In this document: positions 49,219 through 57,855 of the stretch, one piece after another
Position numbering within the stretch: position 1 is the first letter of the stretch
Layout: each line of letters opens with the position of its first letter
Assembly: GCA_020438865.1 (NCBI GenBank)
Contig: JAGQTU010000002.1
Location: forward strand, 184,873-248,872
DNA: 64,000 nt
Direction: 5' to 3'
Source: Mycobacterium sp.
GTDB taxonomy: Bacteria; Actinomycetota; Actinomycetes; Mycobacteriales; Mycobacteriaceae
Program-made: the position numbers and the translations under genes
Notes under the pieces: generated by a model
The model's database searches: none
The model's input: only the letters and a program-made list of their open reading frames with translations
Told to the model about the DNA's origin: nothing

Positions 49219-50286
49219 TCAGTGCCAGTTGAGCAACAGCAACTCGGAGCAGAACCCCGGCCCCATCGCCATCATCAGCCCGCGGCCGCTGGGCGGCTGC
49301 TTGGCCATGGTGTCGCGCAGCACGTGCAGCACCGAGGCCGAGGAGATGTTGCCGATCTCGGCCAGTGAGCGCCAGGTGAGTTCCAGCGCGTCGTCGGGCA
49401 GGCCCAGGCTCGAGACGATCGCCTCGATGATCTTCGGGCCACCGGGGTGGCTGACGTAGACGCCGATGTCGTCGAGGCCGAGGTCGTGGGTCGCCAGGAA
49501 CTCCGTGACATCGGCCTGCAGGTAGCGCTCGATGACGTCCGGCAGGTCCGCGGACAGCACCAGCTGCAGCCCGGAGGAGTCGACGTCCCAGCCCATCGTG
49601 CGCAGCGAGTCCGGGTAGAGGTGGCTGCGCGAGTCGAGCACGTCCGGCCCGCCGGCGCCGATCCGCTCGGCGCGGCGTTCGCCGACCGCCACCACCGCCG
49701 CCGCGCCGTCGGCGAACAGCGCGCTGCCGACGAGCCCGCTGACCTCGGCCTTGAGGGCGGGAAAGGTCAGCGAGCACAACTCGACGGCGACCAGGACCGC
49801 GACGTCGTCGGGCGCGCCGCGCAGGTAGTCGTGCAGGCGCGCGACACCGGCCGCTCCCGCCACGCAACCGAGGCCGAACATCGGCACCCGCCGCACGTCG
49901 GGGCGCAGCCCCAGCCGGCCGGCGATCCGCGCGTCCAGCGACGGCACCGCGATCCCGGTGACGGTCGTCGAGATGATGACGTCGACGTCCTGCGGCGCCA
50001 GGCCGGCCTCTTCCAGAGCGCCGGACAGCGCGGCACACCCGAGTTCGACGGCGTGCTCGATGAACAGGTCGTTGGCCGCGCCGAAATCGGTCAGCTGCGG
50101 ATAGGCCTCGATGGGCAGCACCAGGTTGCGGTAGTCGACCTTGGCGTTGGCGTGCAGGCCCCGGACGAGCTTCTCGAAGCCCTGGAACGCGGGCAGTTCG
50201 ACGAACGCGTCGGTGATCTCGGCCTGGCTGTAGCGGTGCGGCGGTACTGCGCCGTGCACGCCGGCGATGACGCTGATGGGACTCAT
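49219..50286 (-). CDS. Type III polyketide synthase (Pks10/Pks11-like)
   Basis: Chalcone-synthase-fold homodimer, 355 residues; condenses a long acyl starter with malonyl/methylmalonyl-CoA. The triad Cys141 ([12 protein letters not shown]), His280 (YVSHPGGPK) and Asn313 ([11 protein letters not shown]) is complete. The ATG at 50286 matches the N-terminus of M. tuberculosis Pks11; a GTG at 50355, directly after the mmpL stop codon (TAAGTG), would add 23 residues. M. tuberculosis homologues make alkylpyrones; M. smegmatis ones make polyketide quinones. Confidence 0.93.
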   Translation of the reverse strand: MSPISVIAGVHGAVPPHRYSQAEITDAFVELPAFQGFEKLVRGLHANAKVDYRNLVLPIEAYPQLTDFGAANDLFIEHAVELGCAALSGALEEAGLAPQDVDVIISTTVTGIAVPSLDARIAGRLGLRPDVRRVPMFGLGCVAGAAGVARLHDYLRGAPDDVAVLVAVELCSLTFPALKAEVSGLVGSALFADGAAAVVAVGERRAERIGAGGPDVLDSRSHLYPDSLRTMGWDVDSSGLQLVLSADLPDVIERYLQADVTEFLATHDLGLDDIGVYVSHPGGPKIIEAIVSSLGLPDDALELTWRSLAEIGNISSASVLHVLRDTMAKQPPSGRGLMMAMGPGFCSELLLLNWH

Positions 50287-50355
50287 GTTCTGGTCACGAG
50301 CAGCCGAAGGGTTTGGTTCAACCCGTCCCGGCCGCCGTGCGCTGCTGTTGGACAC

Positions 50356-52590
50356 TTAACCAGTATGCCGGTTGTTGCCGGATTCGCTAATCCCCAGCAA
50401 ACTGTGAACCTTCACCAGCGGCTTCGGTGCCCACCAGTTCCACCTGCCCATCACGTGCATGAACGCCGGCACCAGCACCATCCGGACCAGGGTCGCGTCC
50501 ATGAGCACAGCAAGGCTCAAACCGAGGCCGAACATCCGCATGAAGGCGACGTGGGCGGCGATCAGCGCGGCGAACGAGATCGCCATGATCAGCGCCGCCG
50601 CGGTGATCACCCGCCCGGTGTGCGCAACGCCCAGGGCGACGGACTCGTCGTTGTCGCCGGGGCCGCGGGGCGACTCGAGCCAGAACTCCCGGATCCGCGA
50701 GACCAGGAACACCTCGTAGTCCATGGACAACCCGAACGCGATGCAGAACAGCAGCACCGGAATGTTGGCGACCAGGGTGCCGGTCGGGGTCGTCCCCAGC
50801 CCGCCGAGATGGCCGTCCTGGAAGATCCACACCATCGCACCGAACGCCGCCGACAGCGAGAGGATGTTCAGCAGCACCGCCTTGACCGGAAGCACCACGC
50901 TGCCGGTCAGCAGGAACAGCAGGACCAGGGTGATCACCGCGATCAGTCCGAGCACCAGGGGCAGCCGCGAAGTGATCGCATGGACGCTGTCGCGGTTGGT
51001 CTGCGCCGTGCCGGCGAACTCGACCGCCCGGCCGCCGGGCGGGGCCATCGCGTGCAGGGAGTCCAGCTGGCGGTCCGAGCGGTCGGAGAACAGCGGCGCG
51101 ACGCTGTCGACGGTCAGCAGGGTGGTTCCGGACTGGGTGCCGGTGGCGGCGGACGGCGGCCCGACGAGCGCGCCGTTGACGTAGGTTCCGCCGGGCGCCG
51201 ACACCGCCGAGACGTCGGACACCCGGGACAGCCGTTCGGCGTACATCGAGATGGCCCGGTCGTCGAGTCCGGTCGAGTCGGGGATCAGGATCTGCGCGGC
51301 CGTCGCGGAGCTGTTGGTGAAGTCGCTGCGCAGCTGGTCACCCACCTGGTGCGCCGAGGCGGACTTCGGCAGCACCCGGTCGTCGGGGAATCCCGGACGC
51401 ACCCCGAAGAACGGCGCGCCGAGCACGATCAGCACCGCCACCCCGGCCAGACCGATCGGCAGCGCGCGGCGCATCACGAATCGTGTTGAGCGGTACCAGA
51501 ACTGCTGCTCGATCGGGCGGGGCTGCGGCTCCGGGCGGTGCAGCACCCGACGGATCAGCCTGCGCACGTCGAGCGCGTCGATGCGGTCGCCGAGCAGCGT
51601 GATCGCCGCCGGCGTGATCACGATGGCCGCCAGTGCCGCGAACGCGACGGTGGCCACCCCGGCATAGGCGAAGGACCGCAGGAAGTACATCGGGAACAGC
51701 GCCATCACGGCCATCGACAGGGCGACGGTGGTCGCCGAGAACAGCACCGTGCGACCGGCCGACACCATCATCGTCATCAGGGCGTCCGGACGCTCGGCGC
51801 CTTCGGCCAGTTCGTCGCGGTAGCGGCTGATCATGAGCAGCGTGTAGTCGATGGCCAATGCCAGGCCCATCGCGGTGGTGAGGTTGAGCGCGAAGATCGA
51901 CACGTCGGTGAAGAAGGTCGTGACCCGCAGTACCGCAAGGGATCCCAGGATCGCCATGATGCCGACGCCGACCGGCAGCGCGGCGGCGAACAGCCCGCCG
52001 AACACCCACAGCAGGACGATGAAGCTCAGCGGCACCACGATGGACTCCAGCAGCAGCAGGTCGCGCTGCGATTGCCGGGTGATCTGCAGGTTCACCATGG
52101 CGACCCCGCCGGAGCGCACCATGATGCCGTCGGTGTCCCTGGCGATCTGCTTGGTCAGCGACTCGGTGTACTCCAGCTGGGTGCTCTCCGAACCGGTGAT
52201 ACCGGCGACGATCAGACCGGACTTCTTGTCGCTGCTGACCAGATCGGAGCCGGCCCCGGGCGGTACGGTCCACGCCGAGGTGACGGAGGCGACGTGACCG
52301 GAACGCTGCAACTGGTCGACGATGTCGGTGGCCGTCGCCCGGGCCCTCGGGCTGTCGAAGCCGTCCTGCGCTGTGACGACGACCACCAGCTGCGCGTCAC
52401 CCTGGCCGAACTTGTCGGTCAGCAGTTTCGCTGCCCGCGCCGACTCGGCGTTCGGGTCCTGCAGCCCGCCGGACGACAGGTGCCCGGCGACCGGGACACC
52501 GAAGATCCCGACGGCGATCATCGCCAGCACGGCGACGACGAGGACGCGCCGCGGCGCGGCAATCGCCAGCAGCGCGATCCGGCGCAGCAT
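50356..52590 (-). CDS. MmpL-family RND lipid transporter
   Basis: 744 residues. Two hydrophobic halves, each with one membrane helix, a large extracytoplasmic loop (about 45-180 and 385-520) and five to six helices; the proton-relay region ALAIDYTLLMISRYRDEL (about 265-282) and its second-half equivalent SMDYEVFLVSRIREFW are intact. It is shorter than MmpL3 (no long C-terminal tail). Five bases after the preceding methyltransferase gene, with a GGTAGGGCGG ribosome site. It probably exports or inserts the polyketide product. Confidence 0.92.
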   Translation of the reverse strand: MLRRIALLAIAAPRRVLVVAVLAMIAVGIFGVPVAGHLSSGGLQDPNAESARAAKLLTDKFGQGDAQLVVVVTAQDGFDSPRARATATDIVDQLQRSGHVASVTSAWTVPPGAGSDLVSSDKKSGLIVAGITGSESTQLEYTESLTKQIARDTDGIMVRSGGVAMVNLQITRQSQRDLLLLESIVVPLSFIVLLWVFGGLFAAALPVGVGIMAILGSLAVLRVTTFFTDVSIFALNLTTAMGLALAIDYTLLMISRYRDELAEGAERPDALMTMMVSAGRTVLFSATTVALSMAVMALFPMYFLRSFAYAGVATVAFAALAAIVITPAAITLLGDRIDALDVRRLIRRVLHRPEPQPRPIEQQFWYRSTRFVMRRALPIGLAGVAVLIVLGAPFFGVRPGFPDDRVLPKSASAHQVGDQLRSDFTNSSATAAQILIPDSTGLDDRAISMYAERLSRVSDVSAVSAPGGTYVNGALVGPPSAATGTQSGTTLLTVDSVAPLFSDRSDRQLDSLHAMAPPGGRAVEFAGTAQTNRDSVHAITSRLPLVLGLIAVITLVLLFLLTGSVVLPVKAVLLNILSLSAAFGAMVWIFQDGHLGGLGTTPTGTLVANIPVLLFCIAFGLSMDYEVFLVSRIREFWLESPRGPGDNDESVALGVAHTGRVITAAALIMAISFAALIAAHVAFMRMFGLGLSLAVLMDATLVRMVLVPAFMHVMGRWNWWAPKPLVKVHSLLGISESGNNRHTG

Positions 52591-52595
52591 CCGCC

Positions 52596-53369
52596 CTACC
52601 CCGACTTCCGGGGCCAGGGCAGCCAGTACGGCACGGCGCCGGCGTAGCGGTCGAACGTCGAGCCGTGCACGCGCCGGAACCGGGCCTCCTTGAACAGGGG
52701 TCCGATCAGGCAGTACGCGGTCAGGGTGAGGGCGACGGCGAGTTGGTCCGGGGTCCAGGTCGGCACGGTCCACACGGTGAGCGCGAACGCCACGTAGATC
52801 GGCTGCCGGGTGAACCTAAATAGGCCTGTGCTGGGCATTTGCGGATACATCGGCTTGCTCCCGCGCAGCAGCGCGGTCCAGCCGATGCTGCCGGTGTGCA
52901 GGTTCAGTCCGGCGTCCAGGATGGCTTTGCCCAGCAGTAGCCAGGACGCGGCGTAGAGCAGATCCACGGCCGCCAGGCCGGCCGAGCGGGCATGCCACCA
53001 GATGGTCCCGCTCGGTGTCCACAGGGCGAACAGCGCGAACACCTGGGCCGAGGCGATGATCACGTATGTGGTGGTGCTGAGGGTGGCCCCGGTACCCGCC
53101 GGCGCCAAACGCGCCAGCACCGCGCGCCCCCGGGTGCTCAACAGAATCGAATGCAGCACCGGAAAGGCAAGCAGGAGAGCGGCATTCGCAACCCAGCCCC
53201 ACGGCTGCGGCACCCTGCCCAGTGACCGGCTCATGCCGAAGTACATGGCGACCATCATGCTCGCCAACGCCAGGACGAAGCCGGTGTGGCAGATGACGCC
53301 GTACCACACCGCGACGACCGCCCGCCGACCGCTGGTTTGCACGGTCGCGGTCGGAATCGACACCCCCAC
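52596..53369 (-). CDS. MddA-like membrane methyltransferase (NnrU/ICMT superfamily)
   Basis: 257 residues, six hydrophobic segments. The C-terminal TGLFRFTRQPIYVAF and KEARFRRVHGSTFDRYAG motifs are those of methanethiol S-methyltransferase MddA and related ICMT-fold enzymes. As the first gene of the five-gene polyketide unit it may O- or S-methylate a lipid intermediate rather than methanethiol. GTG start with GGAGGG 5 nt upstream. Confidence 0.83.
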   Translation of the reverse strand: MGVSIPTATVQTSGRRAVVAVWYGVICHTGFVLALASMMVAMYFGMSRSLGRVPQPWGWVANAALLLAFPVLHSILLSTRGRAVLARLAPAGTGATLSTTTYVIIASAQVFALFALWTPSGTIWWHARSAGLAAVDLLYAASWLLLGKAILDAGLNLHTGSIGWTALLRGSKPMYPQMPSTGLFRFTRQPIYVAFALTVWTVPTWTPDQLAVALTLTAYCLIGPLFKEARFRRVHGSTFDRYAGAVPYWLPWPRKSG

Positions 53370-53398
53370 TCACCCTCCGGTCGCTCGGTTTGCTGGAC

Positions 53399-53426
53399 AA
53401 CCTAGCGTGAGCGCACGGTTGTTCGC
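53399..53426 (-). promoter_or_regulatory. Candidate promoter of the polyketide operon
   Basis: On the minus strand TAGGTT (53404-53399) is a TAnnnT -10 box about 30 nt before the GTG. Overlapping it, GCGAAC (53426-53421) and GTTG are spaced 19 nt, one mismatch from a SigH-type promoter. Both readings are weak. Confidence 0.3.
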
Positions 53427-53502
53427 CAGAAAGCGAGGATAATGGGTGGTTCGGGGTGCCCCGGGCGGGCGTCGGTGGTGGTTGCCCGAGGGGTCGGCGC
53501 CG

Positions 53503-53724
53503 TTAGGACTTGCCGAAGAACGTCGCCTTGACGACCGGCCCCTGCATCACCGTGCTGGTCGCCACGACGTTCGTGCCGACGTCCGAGGACGGCAGCACCG
53601 TCGCGCCGGCGCCGCCGAACGTGTTCGCCTGGAGTTCGGCCGGCGCCCCCTGGGACACCAACGCCGCGGCAAGGACGCCGAGCGCTCCGAGCCCGGCTAC
53701 CGCACCGATTCGTTTGACGCTCAA
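53503..53724 (-). CDS. Small exported protein (73 aa), unknown function
   Basis: A TTG start with AGGGGG 5 nt upstream opens a 73-residue protein: a Lys-Arg then a hydrophobic helix (IGAVAGLGALGVLAAALV) form a signal peptide or anchor; a short Gly/Ala/Val-rich exported part ends in VVKATFFGKS. Codon use is like that of its neighbours and third positions are mostly G or C. It diverges from the ubiE-like gene with 162 bp between. The TTG start makes it easy to miss. Confidence 0.6.
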   Translation of the reverse strand: MSVKRIGAVAGLGALGVLAAALVSQGAPAELQANTFGGAGATVLPSSDVGTNVVATSTVMQGPVVKATFFGKS

Positions 53725-53886
53725 TGTGACCCCCTGGATCGTTGGTTGAGTGAGAAGCGTGCGGTTCGAGTATCTCCGCCCCACCCCACGGGTTCCGTCG
53801 GCTGCGCGTACAGGTCGCTGTGAAGCCGCTGCCGAACGGCTTGGGCGAAACTGTCGGTTGGCTGTGCGCGGCGGCGTGGCCTGCGA

Positions 53887-54645
53887 TTGAACTTTTCGGC
53901 GGCTCAGATCGTTGGCAACGGTGTGGTGACCCAGCGCTGGAACGAGTCGAACGAGGCCAAGAGCGGATACGTGAACGATCTGTTCTCCGCGTTGGCCGGC
54001 CGCTACAACGTGATGACCGACGTGTGGACGTTCGGGCTGCACCGGTTGTGGAAGCGCCAGGCCATGGAACTTCTCGCGCTGCGCCCCGGTGACCGGGTGC
54101 TCGACGTCGCGACCGGGACGGGCGACCTGGCGATGCTCGAGGCGGCGGCGGTGGGGCCCACCGGCCGGGTGGTGGGGGTGGACTCCTGCGTGCCGATGCT
54201 CGAGGTGGCCCGCCACCGCGACCACGGGTGCGTCGACTTCCAGGAGGGCGACGCCATGGACCTGCACTGGCCGGACGCCTCCTTCGACGTGGTGACGATC
54301 GGCTTCGGGTTGCGCAACGTCGCCGATCGCGCCCTGGCCCTGCGCGAGTTCGGCCGCGTGCTGCGGCCCGGCGGGCGGTTGATGGTGCTCGACTTCAGCA
54401 CCCCGACGTCGAAGCCGCTCAGGGCCGTGCACGACACCTTCTACTTCACCCTGATGCCCAGGGTGGGGTGGGCGGTGGCCTGGCATAACGACGCGCACCG
54501 CTACACCTCCGATTCGATCCGCACCTGGCTCTCCCGGGACGAACTCAGCGCGGCGATGACGGAGGCCGGGCTCGTCGATGCCCGCTACGTGTCGCTGAGC
54601 ACCGGCTTCGCCACCGTTCACCTCGCATCCCGCGCGACCGACTGA
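53887..54645 (+). CDS. UbiE/MenG-like quinone C-methyltransferase paralogue
   Basis: 252 residues. Family motif YNVMTDVWTFGLHRLWKRQA (about 40-59), SAM motif VLDVATGTGDLA (about 70-81), DAMDLHWPDASFDVVTIGFGLRN and GGRLMVLDFSTP. UbiE/MenG enzymes C-methylate a quinone ring, which fits the polyketide quinone hypothesis for the adjoining cluster. Start uncertain: TTG 53887 as given, or GTG 53923/53926; none has a good ribosome site. Divergent from the five-gene operon. Confidence 0.85.
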   Translation: MNFSAAQIVGNGVVTQRWNESNEAKSGYVNDLFSALAGRYNVMTDVWTFGLHRLWKRQAMELLALRPGDRVLDVATGTGDLAMLEAAAVGPTGRVVGVDSCVPMLEVARHRDHGCVDFQEGDAMDLHWPDASFDVVTIGFGLRNVADRALALREFGRVLRPGGRLMVLDFSTPTSKPLRAVHDTFYFTLMPRVGWAVAWHNDAHRYTSDSIRTWLSRDELSAAMTEAGLVDARYVSLSTGFATVHLASRATD

Positions 54646-54662
54646 TCCCGGCCGTAGATCCT

Positions 54663-54680
54663 CCGCCCGCGTGAGGGCGG
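54663..54680 (+). terminator. Hairpin after the ubiE-like gene
   Basis: CCGCCC-GCGTGA-GGGCGG followed by CAGTATTTTATT. The T-rich tail makes this a plausible terminator; its TATTTT is also the -10 box of the next gene. Confidence 0.45.
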
Positions 54681-54695
54681 CAGTATTTTATTGGG

Positions 54696-55370
54696 ATGCA
54701 ACTGCGGGTTCGGCGATCGCGGCGGCTCGCGGTCGCGACGGCCCTGGCCCTCGCGCTGCTCGCCACGGGACCCCCGCCCTCGGCGCCGGCGGATCCCCCC
54801 GGCGCGGCGACGGCCCAGCTGATCATCGTCAGCGTGCCCGCCGCCCGTTCCACCACGGGCACGCTCACCGCCTACGAGCGCGTCGGCCCGGACTGGCGAA
54901 CCGTGCTGGGTCCGACGCCCGCCGTTGTCGGCGAGCTCGGGGTCGGCGCGCCCGCGGACGACGTGTTCCGTACCCCGGTGGGCACCTTCCCGCTCGACCA
55001 GGCCTTCGGCCGCCGGCCCAACCCGGGCACGAAGATGCCGTACTTCCAGACCAGCGACCAGGATTGGTGGGACGAGGACCCCGACTCACCCACCTACAAC
55101 CTGCACACCCACGGGGCGTCGAGCCCGTCGTCGGACGCCGAGAACCTCTACGACTCGGGTTCGATCTACGACTACGCGGTCAACATCGCTGTCAACCCGC
55201 AGCGCGTGCCGGGGAACTCGTCCGGGATCTTCCTGCATGTCAGCGATGGTGACCCCACCTGGGGATGCGTGGCGATCGGCGTCGAGGAGATGCGCTCGGT
55301 GCTGCGGTGGCTCGACCCGGCGGCGTCGCCGCACATCACCATCGGCGTGGGGGCCACAGCACCGCGATGA
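54696..55370 (+). CDS. Exported L,D-transpeptidase-like (YkuD fold) protein
   Basis: 224 residues. Signal peptide (basic start, hydrophobic stretch about 11-25) and a YkuD-fold domain with the catalytic pattern FLHVSDGDPTWGCVAI (about 187-202): a His and the nucleophilic Cys, in a TxGC instead of the usual SHGC. The sequence GTFPLDQAFGRRPNPG is typical of short actinobacterial members. It may form 3-3 cross-links or have lost this role. TATTTT (54684-54689) lies 6 nt before the ATG: leaderless. The stop overlaps the next start (ATGA). Confidence 0.85.
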   Translation: MQLRVRRSRRLAVATALALALLATGPPPSAPADPPGAATAQLIIVSVPAARSTTGTLTAYERVGPDWRTVLGPTPAVVGELGVGAPADDVFRTPVGTFPLDQAFGRRPNPGTKMPYFQTSDQDWWDEDPDSPTYNLHTHGASSPSSDAENLYDSGSIYDYAVNIAVNPQRVPGNSSGIFLHVSDGDPTWGCVAIGVEEMRSVLRWLDPAASPHITIGVGATAPR

Positions 55371-56239
55371 CCTGTCCGTACTGCGGCGGCGAGGTCGGCG
55401 ACACCGGCATCTGCCCCAGATGTGGCCCCCCGGACGGCACCGCGATGACGGGGTGGCGACCCGACCCGACGGCGCGCCACGAGGGCCGCTACTACGTGGC
55501 CGGCCGCCCCACCGACCGGGTGCGCGACGGCAAGAAGCAGGCCGGTGACCCCGACGGCGGTCGGCTGCTCCCGGGCTACGTCGCGCTGCCGGCCCGGAGC
55601 AGGACCAGCATCCGGTCGACGTGGCTGGCCACCGGGGCCGCCACGGTCGTCATCGTGCTGCTGGGCGCCGTGCTCTGGGGCCTGCTGCTGCACCGGCACC
55701 GGCAGCCCACGCCCGACGCCGAGTACCTGTCGGCGCTCAAGAACGCCGGGGTGGAAGGTCAGTTCACCTCGGACGCCAATGCGCTCGCCCACGGCAGGCA
55801 GGTCTGCAGGCAACTCGACGAGGGTGGCCCGCAGCAGGGTCCCGCGGCGGACAAGATCGCCGTCGACGTGTTCTGCCGAGAGTTCTCCAAGGGGTTCCAC
55901 ATCCTCGAGACCGTCACGGTGTCAGGGACTTTCGTGCTGACCGACGCAGCGGGCTTCGGCGCCATCGCCGCGGACGACGCGTCGTGCTCGGGAGCGAACG
56001 GTTACTCCGACATCGGCCCGCACACCCAGGTCACCGTCACCAACGGCAAGCGCGAGATCCTGGCCACCACCGCGCTCGGCCAGGGCCACGGCGACAGCGC
56101 GACCTGTACATTCACCTTCGGCTTCCCGATCACCGAGGGTCAGGATCGCTACGTGGTCTCGGTGGGGCACCGCGGCGAGTTCAGCTACACCTTCGCCCAA
56201 CTGCAGAACAACGGCATCGCGATCCAGCTGGGCCACTGA
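55367..56239 (+). CDS. Zinc-ribbon membrane protein with DUF732-like exported domain
   Basis: 290 residues. An N-terminal zinc ribbon (CPYCGG...CPRCG, residues 3-20) lies in the cytoplasm, a membrane helix follows (about 86-106), then a DUF732-like segment (FTSDANALAHGRQVCRQLDEG, about 125-145) and a beta-rich exported domain with paired Cys. Coupled by ATGA overlap to the L,D-transpeptidase gene, so a role in wall maintenance or in sensing it is reasonable. No enzymatic motif seen. Confidence 0.72.
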   Translation: MTCPYCGGEVGDTGICPRCGPPDGTAMTGWRPDPTARHEGRYYVAGRPTDRVRDGKKQAGDPDGGRLLPGYVALPARSRTSIRSTWLATGAATVVIVLLGAVLWGLLLHRHRQPTPDAEYLSALKNAGVEGQFTSDANALAHGRQVCRQLDEGGPQQGPAADKIAVDVFCREFSKGFHILETVTVSGTFVLTDAAGFGAIAADDASCSGANGYSDIGPHTQVTVTNGKREILATTALGQGHGDSATCTFTFGFPITEGQDRYVVSVGHRGEFSYTFAQLQNNGIAIQLGH

Positions 56240-56263
56240 CCGGCCGTTCGGGAGAGCGCGACA

Positions 56264-57544
56264 TCACTGCGGTGCCCGCACGACCACCGATTCGATGATC
56301 GCAGGCAGCTGTGCGTGGCCGACCCGAGCGAGGACCTCGTAGAACTTCTCCGGGTTCGCCCAATCCTCGGGCGCCAGTAAGCCCGAGCGCTGACCGATCT
56401 CTTCGAGGGCCAGCACCATGAACGCTGCGGTCGCCGCGCCGGTGGCGGCCGCCATGCTGGCGAGATTCGTCCCGGGGCCGCTGACGGGTACTCGCCGGAT
56501 CGACACGACCTGCTCGCCGTTTCGCTTCCCGGTAACCCGCACGTAAGTGATTCCGCGATAGTCGGGGTGTTTGCGAAGTGCCGCTGCCGCAAGATACTTC
56601 AGCACCTCGCCCGCGCCGATCTCGCGACGACGGATCATGCCCCAGAGTCCCGACAGGGCGTGCCGCCAGACGGCTGGCGATCCGGTCTTGTCGGTCATGA
56701 CGTCATTGACGAAGTCGATGGCCTGGTCCATCGATATCTGGCCGCTCTGCACAGCCAGGGCGACGCCCCGCATGACACCGTTGACCGGCGGCGGGTCGAT
56801 AGCCCCGAGAACACGGATCCGGTCTGCCTGCGGCCAGCGTCGGGGCATCGTCACGGCTTCCGGATGCGCACACTCATACAGCCGGTAGGCGGCACCGAAC
56901 GAGTCGCCCAGCGCGAACACGTCGGTTTCCACGAAGGTCTGATGGGTTGCGGGGCGGCCGTGCTCCCAGGTCTGGCACTGGCCGGCGAACCCACGAATGG
57001 CATGATCGAGCACCGCACGCCCGAACGGGACCGCTCCCTCGTCGCCGGTCACCCAACAGACGTCGATACGGTCCACGGAGTCCATGTCGCGCGCCGCGTC
57101 GACGGCCATCACGTTGGTCAGCCCGGGCGACGCGCCACACCCGACGAAGATCGGCACTTCGGCTGCCCTGGCGGCAGCGTCGAGCACCAGTGCCGCGCGC
57201 GTGCTGGCCTCATCGTCGTCGAGGTCCAGGTAGGCCACCTTGTTGTCGATGCATGCCGCCCGGACCGGCTCCGCTGTGCGGATGTAGGGCCCAGCGCCCA
57301 GCACGACGAGTGCGGCACCCTCGATCGCCGAACTCAGCGCGACACCATCGAAGAGGTCGAACGAGCCGACGGACACCGAACCGCTCGGCAGCAACTCCAC
57401 CAAGTCGTCAAGCACTTCCGGGCGGATGTCGTAGAGCTCCAGCTTCCAGTCCGCGCCCTCGACCGCCTCGGCGAAACGTTGGATCGCCACCCGGCACATC
57501 TCGCCGGCCGCCCCGATGAAGACGATCCTCTTGGCCGTTGACAT
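56264..57544 (-). CDS. Saccharopine dehydrogenase-like NAD(P)-binding protein
   Basis: 426 residues. N-terminal Rossmann motif VFIGAAGEMCRVAI (about 8-21), then ALVVLGAGPYIRTAEPV and VGCGASPGLTNVMAVDAAR, the pattern of saccharopine dehydrogenase/homospermidine synthase-like proteins. The true substrate of most mycobacterial members is unknown. TAGACT lies 6 nt before the ATG (leaderless). Convergent with the DUF732-like gene (24 bp apart). Confidence 0.85.
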   Translation of the reverse strand: MSTAKRIVFIGAAGEMCRVAIQRFAEAVEGADWKLELYDIRPEVLDDLVELLPSGSVSVGSFDLFDGVALSSAIEGAALVVLGAGPYIRTAEPVRAACIDNKVAYLDLDDDEASTRAALVLDAAARAAEVPIFVGCGASPGLTNVMAVDAARDMDSVDRIDVCWVTGDEGAVPFGRAVLDHAIRGFAGQCQTWEHGRPATHQTFVETDVFALGDSFGAAYRLYECAHPEAVTMPRRWPQADRIRVLGAIDPPPVNGVMRGVALAVQSGQISMDQAIDFVNDVMTDKTGSPAVWRHALSGLWGMIRRREIGAGEVLKYLAAAALRKHPDYRGITYVRVTGKRNGEQVVSIRRVPVSGPGTNLASMAAATGAATAAFMVLALEEIGQRSGLLAPEDWANPEKFYEVLARVGHAQLPAIIESVVVRAPQ

Positions 57545-57730
57545 GGCGGGAGTCTAGAGACGAATCGGCACCGGCGCCGGGCGCCCAATCAGATATCCCT
57601 GAATTCGATCGACCCCGAGATGTCCTCGACACCCTCTGCGGTGGTGAGCAAACCGAACTCCCCCGCGATCGCGGTCGACATACGCGGACGGATGTTCCCA
57701 TTCAATGCGGTCCGTCTAGCTGCGTTTCCC

Positions 57731-57806
57731 TGGTGGAGCTAAGGGGAATCGAACCCCTGACCTACTCGATGCGAACGAGTCGCGCTACCAACTGCGCCAT
57801 AGCCCC
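57731..57806 (-). tRNA. tRNA-Ala (anticodon CGC)
   Basis: Minus-strand cloverleaf: GGGGCTA 5' acceptor arm (57806-57800), D arm with AGTTGGTAGCGC, anticodon stem ACTCG/CGAGT around TTCGCAT (anticodon CGC, reads GCG), T arm with GGTTCGATTCCC, acceptor 3' arm TAGCTCC, discriminator A, and an encoded CCA (57733-57731). The 190-bp gap between it and the start of the saccharopine dehydrogenase-like gene (57545-57730) shows nothing convincing. Confidence 0.95.
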
Positions 57807-57855
57807 TTGATCGCTAGCAGGCTACCAGTTTCGGCGGGTCCGAAAAAACGGCCGG

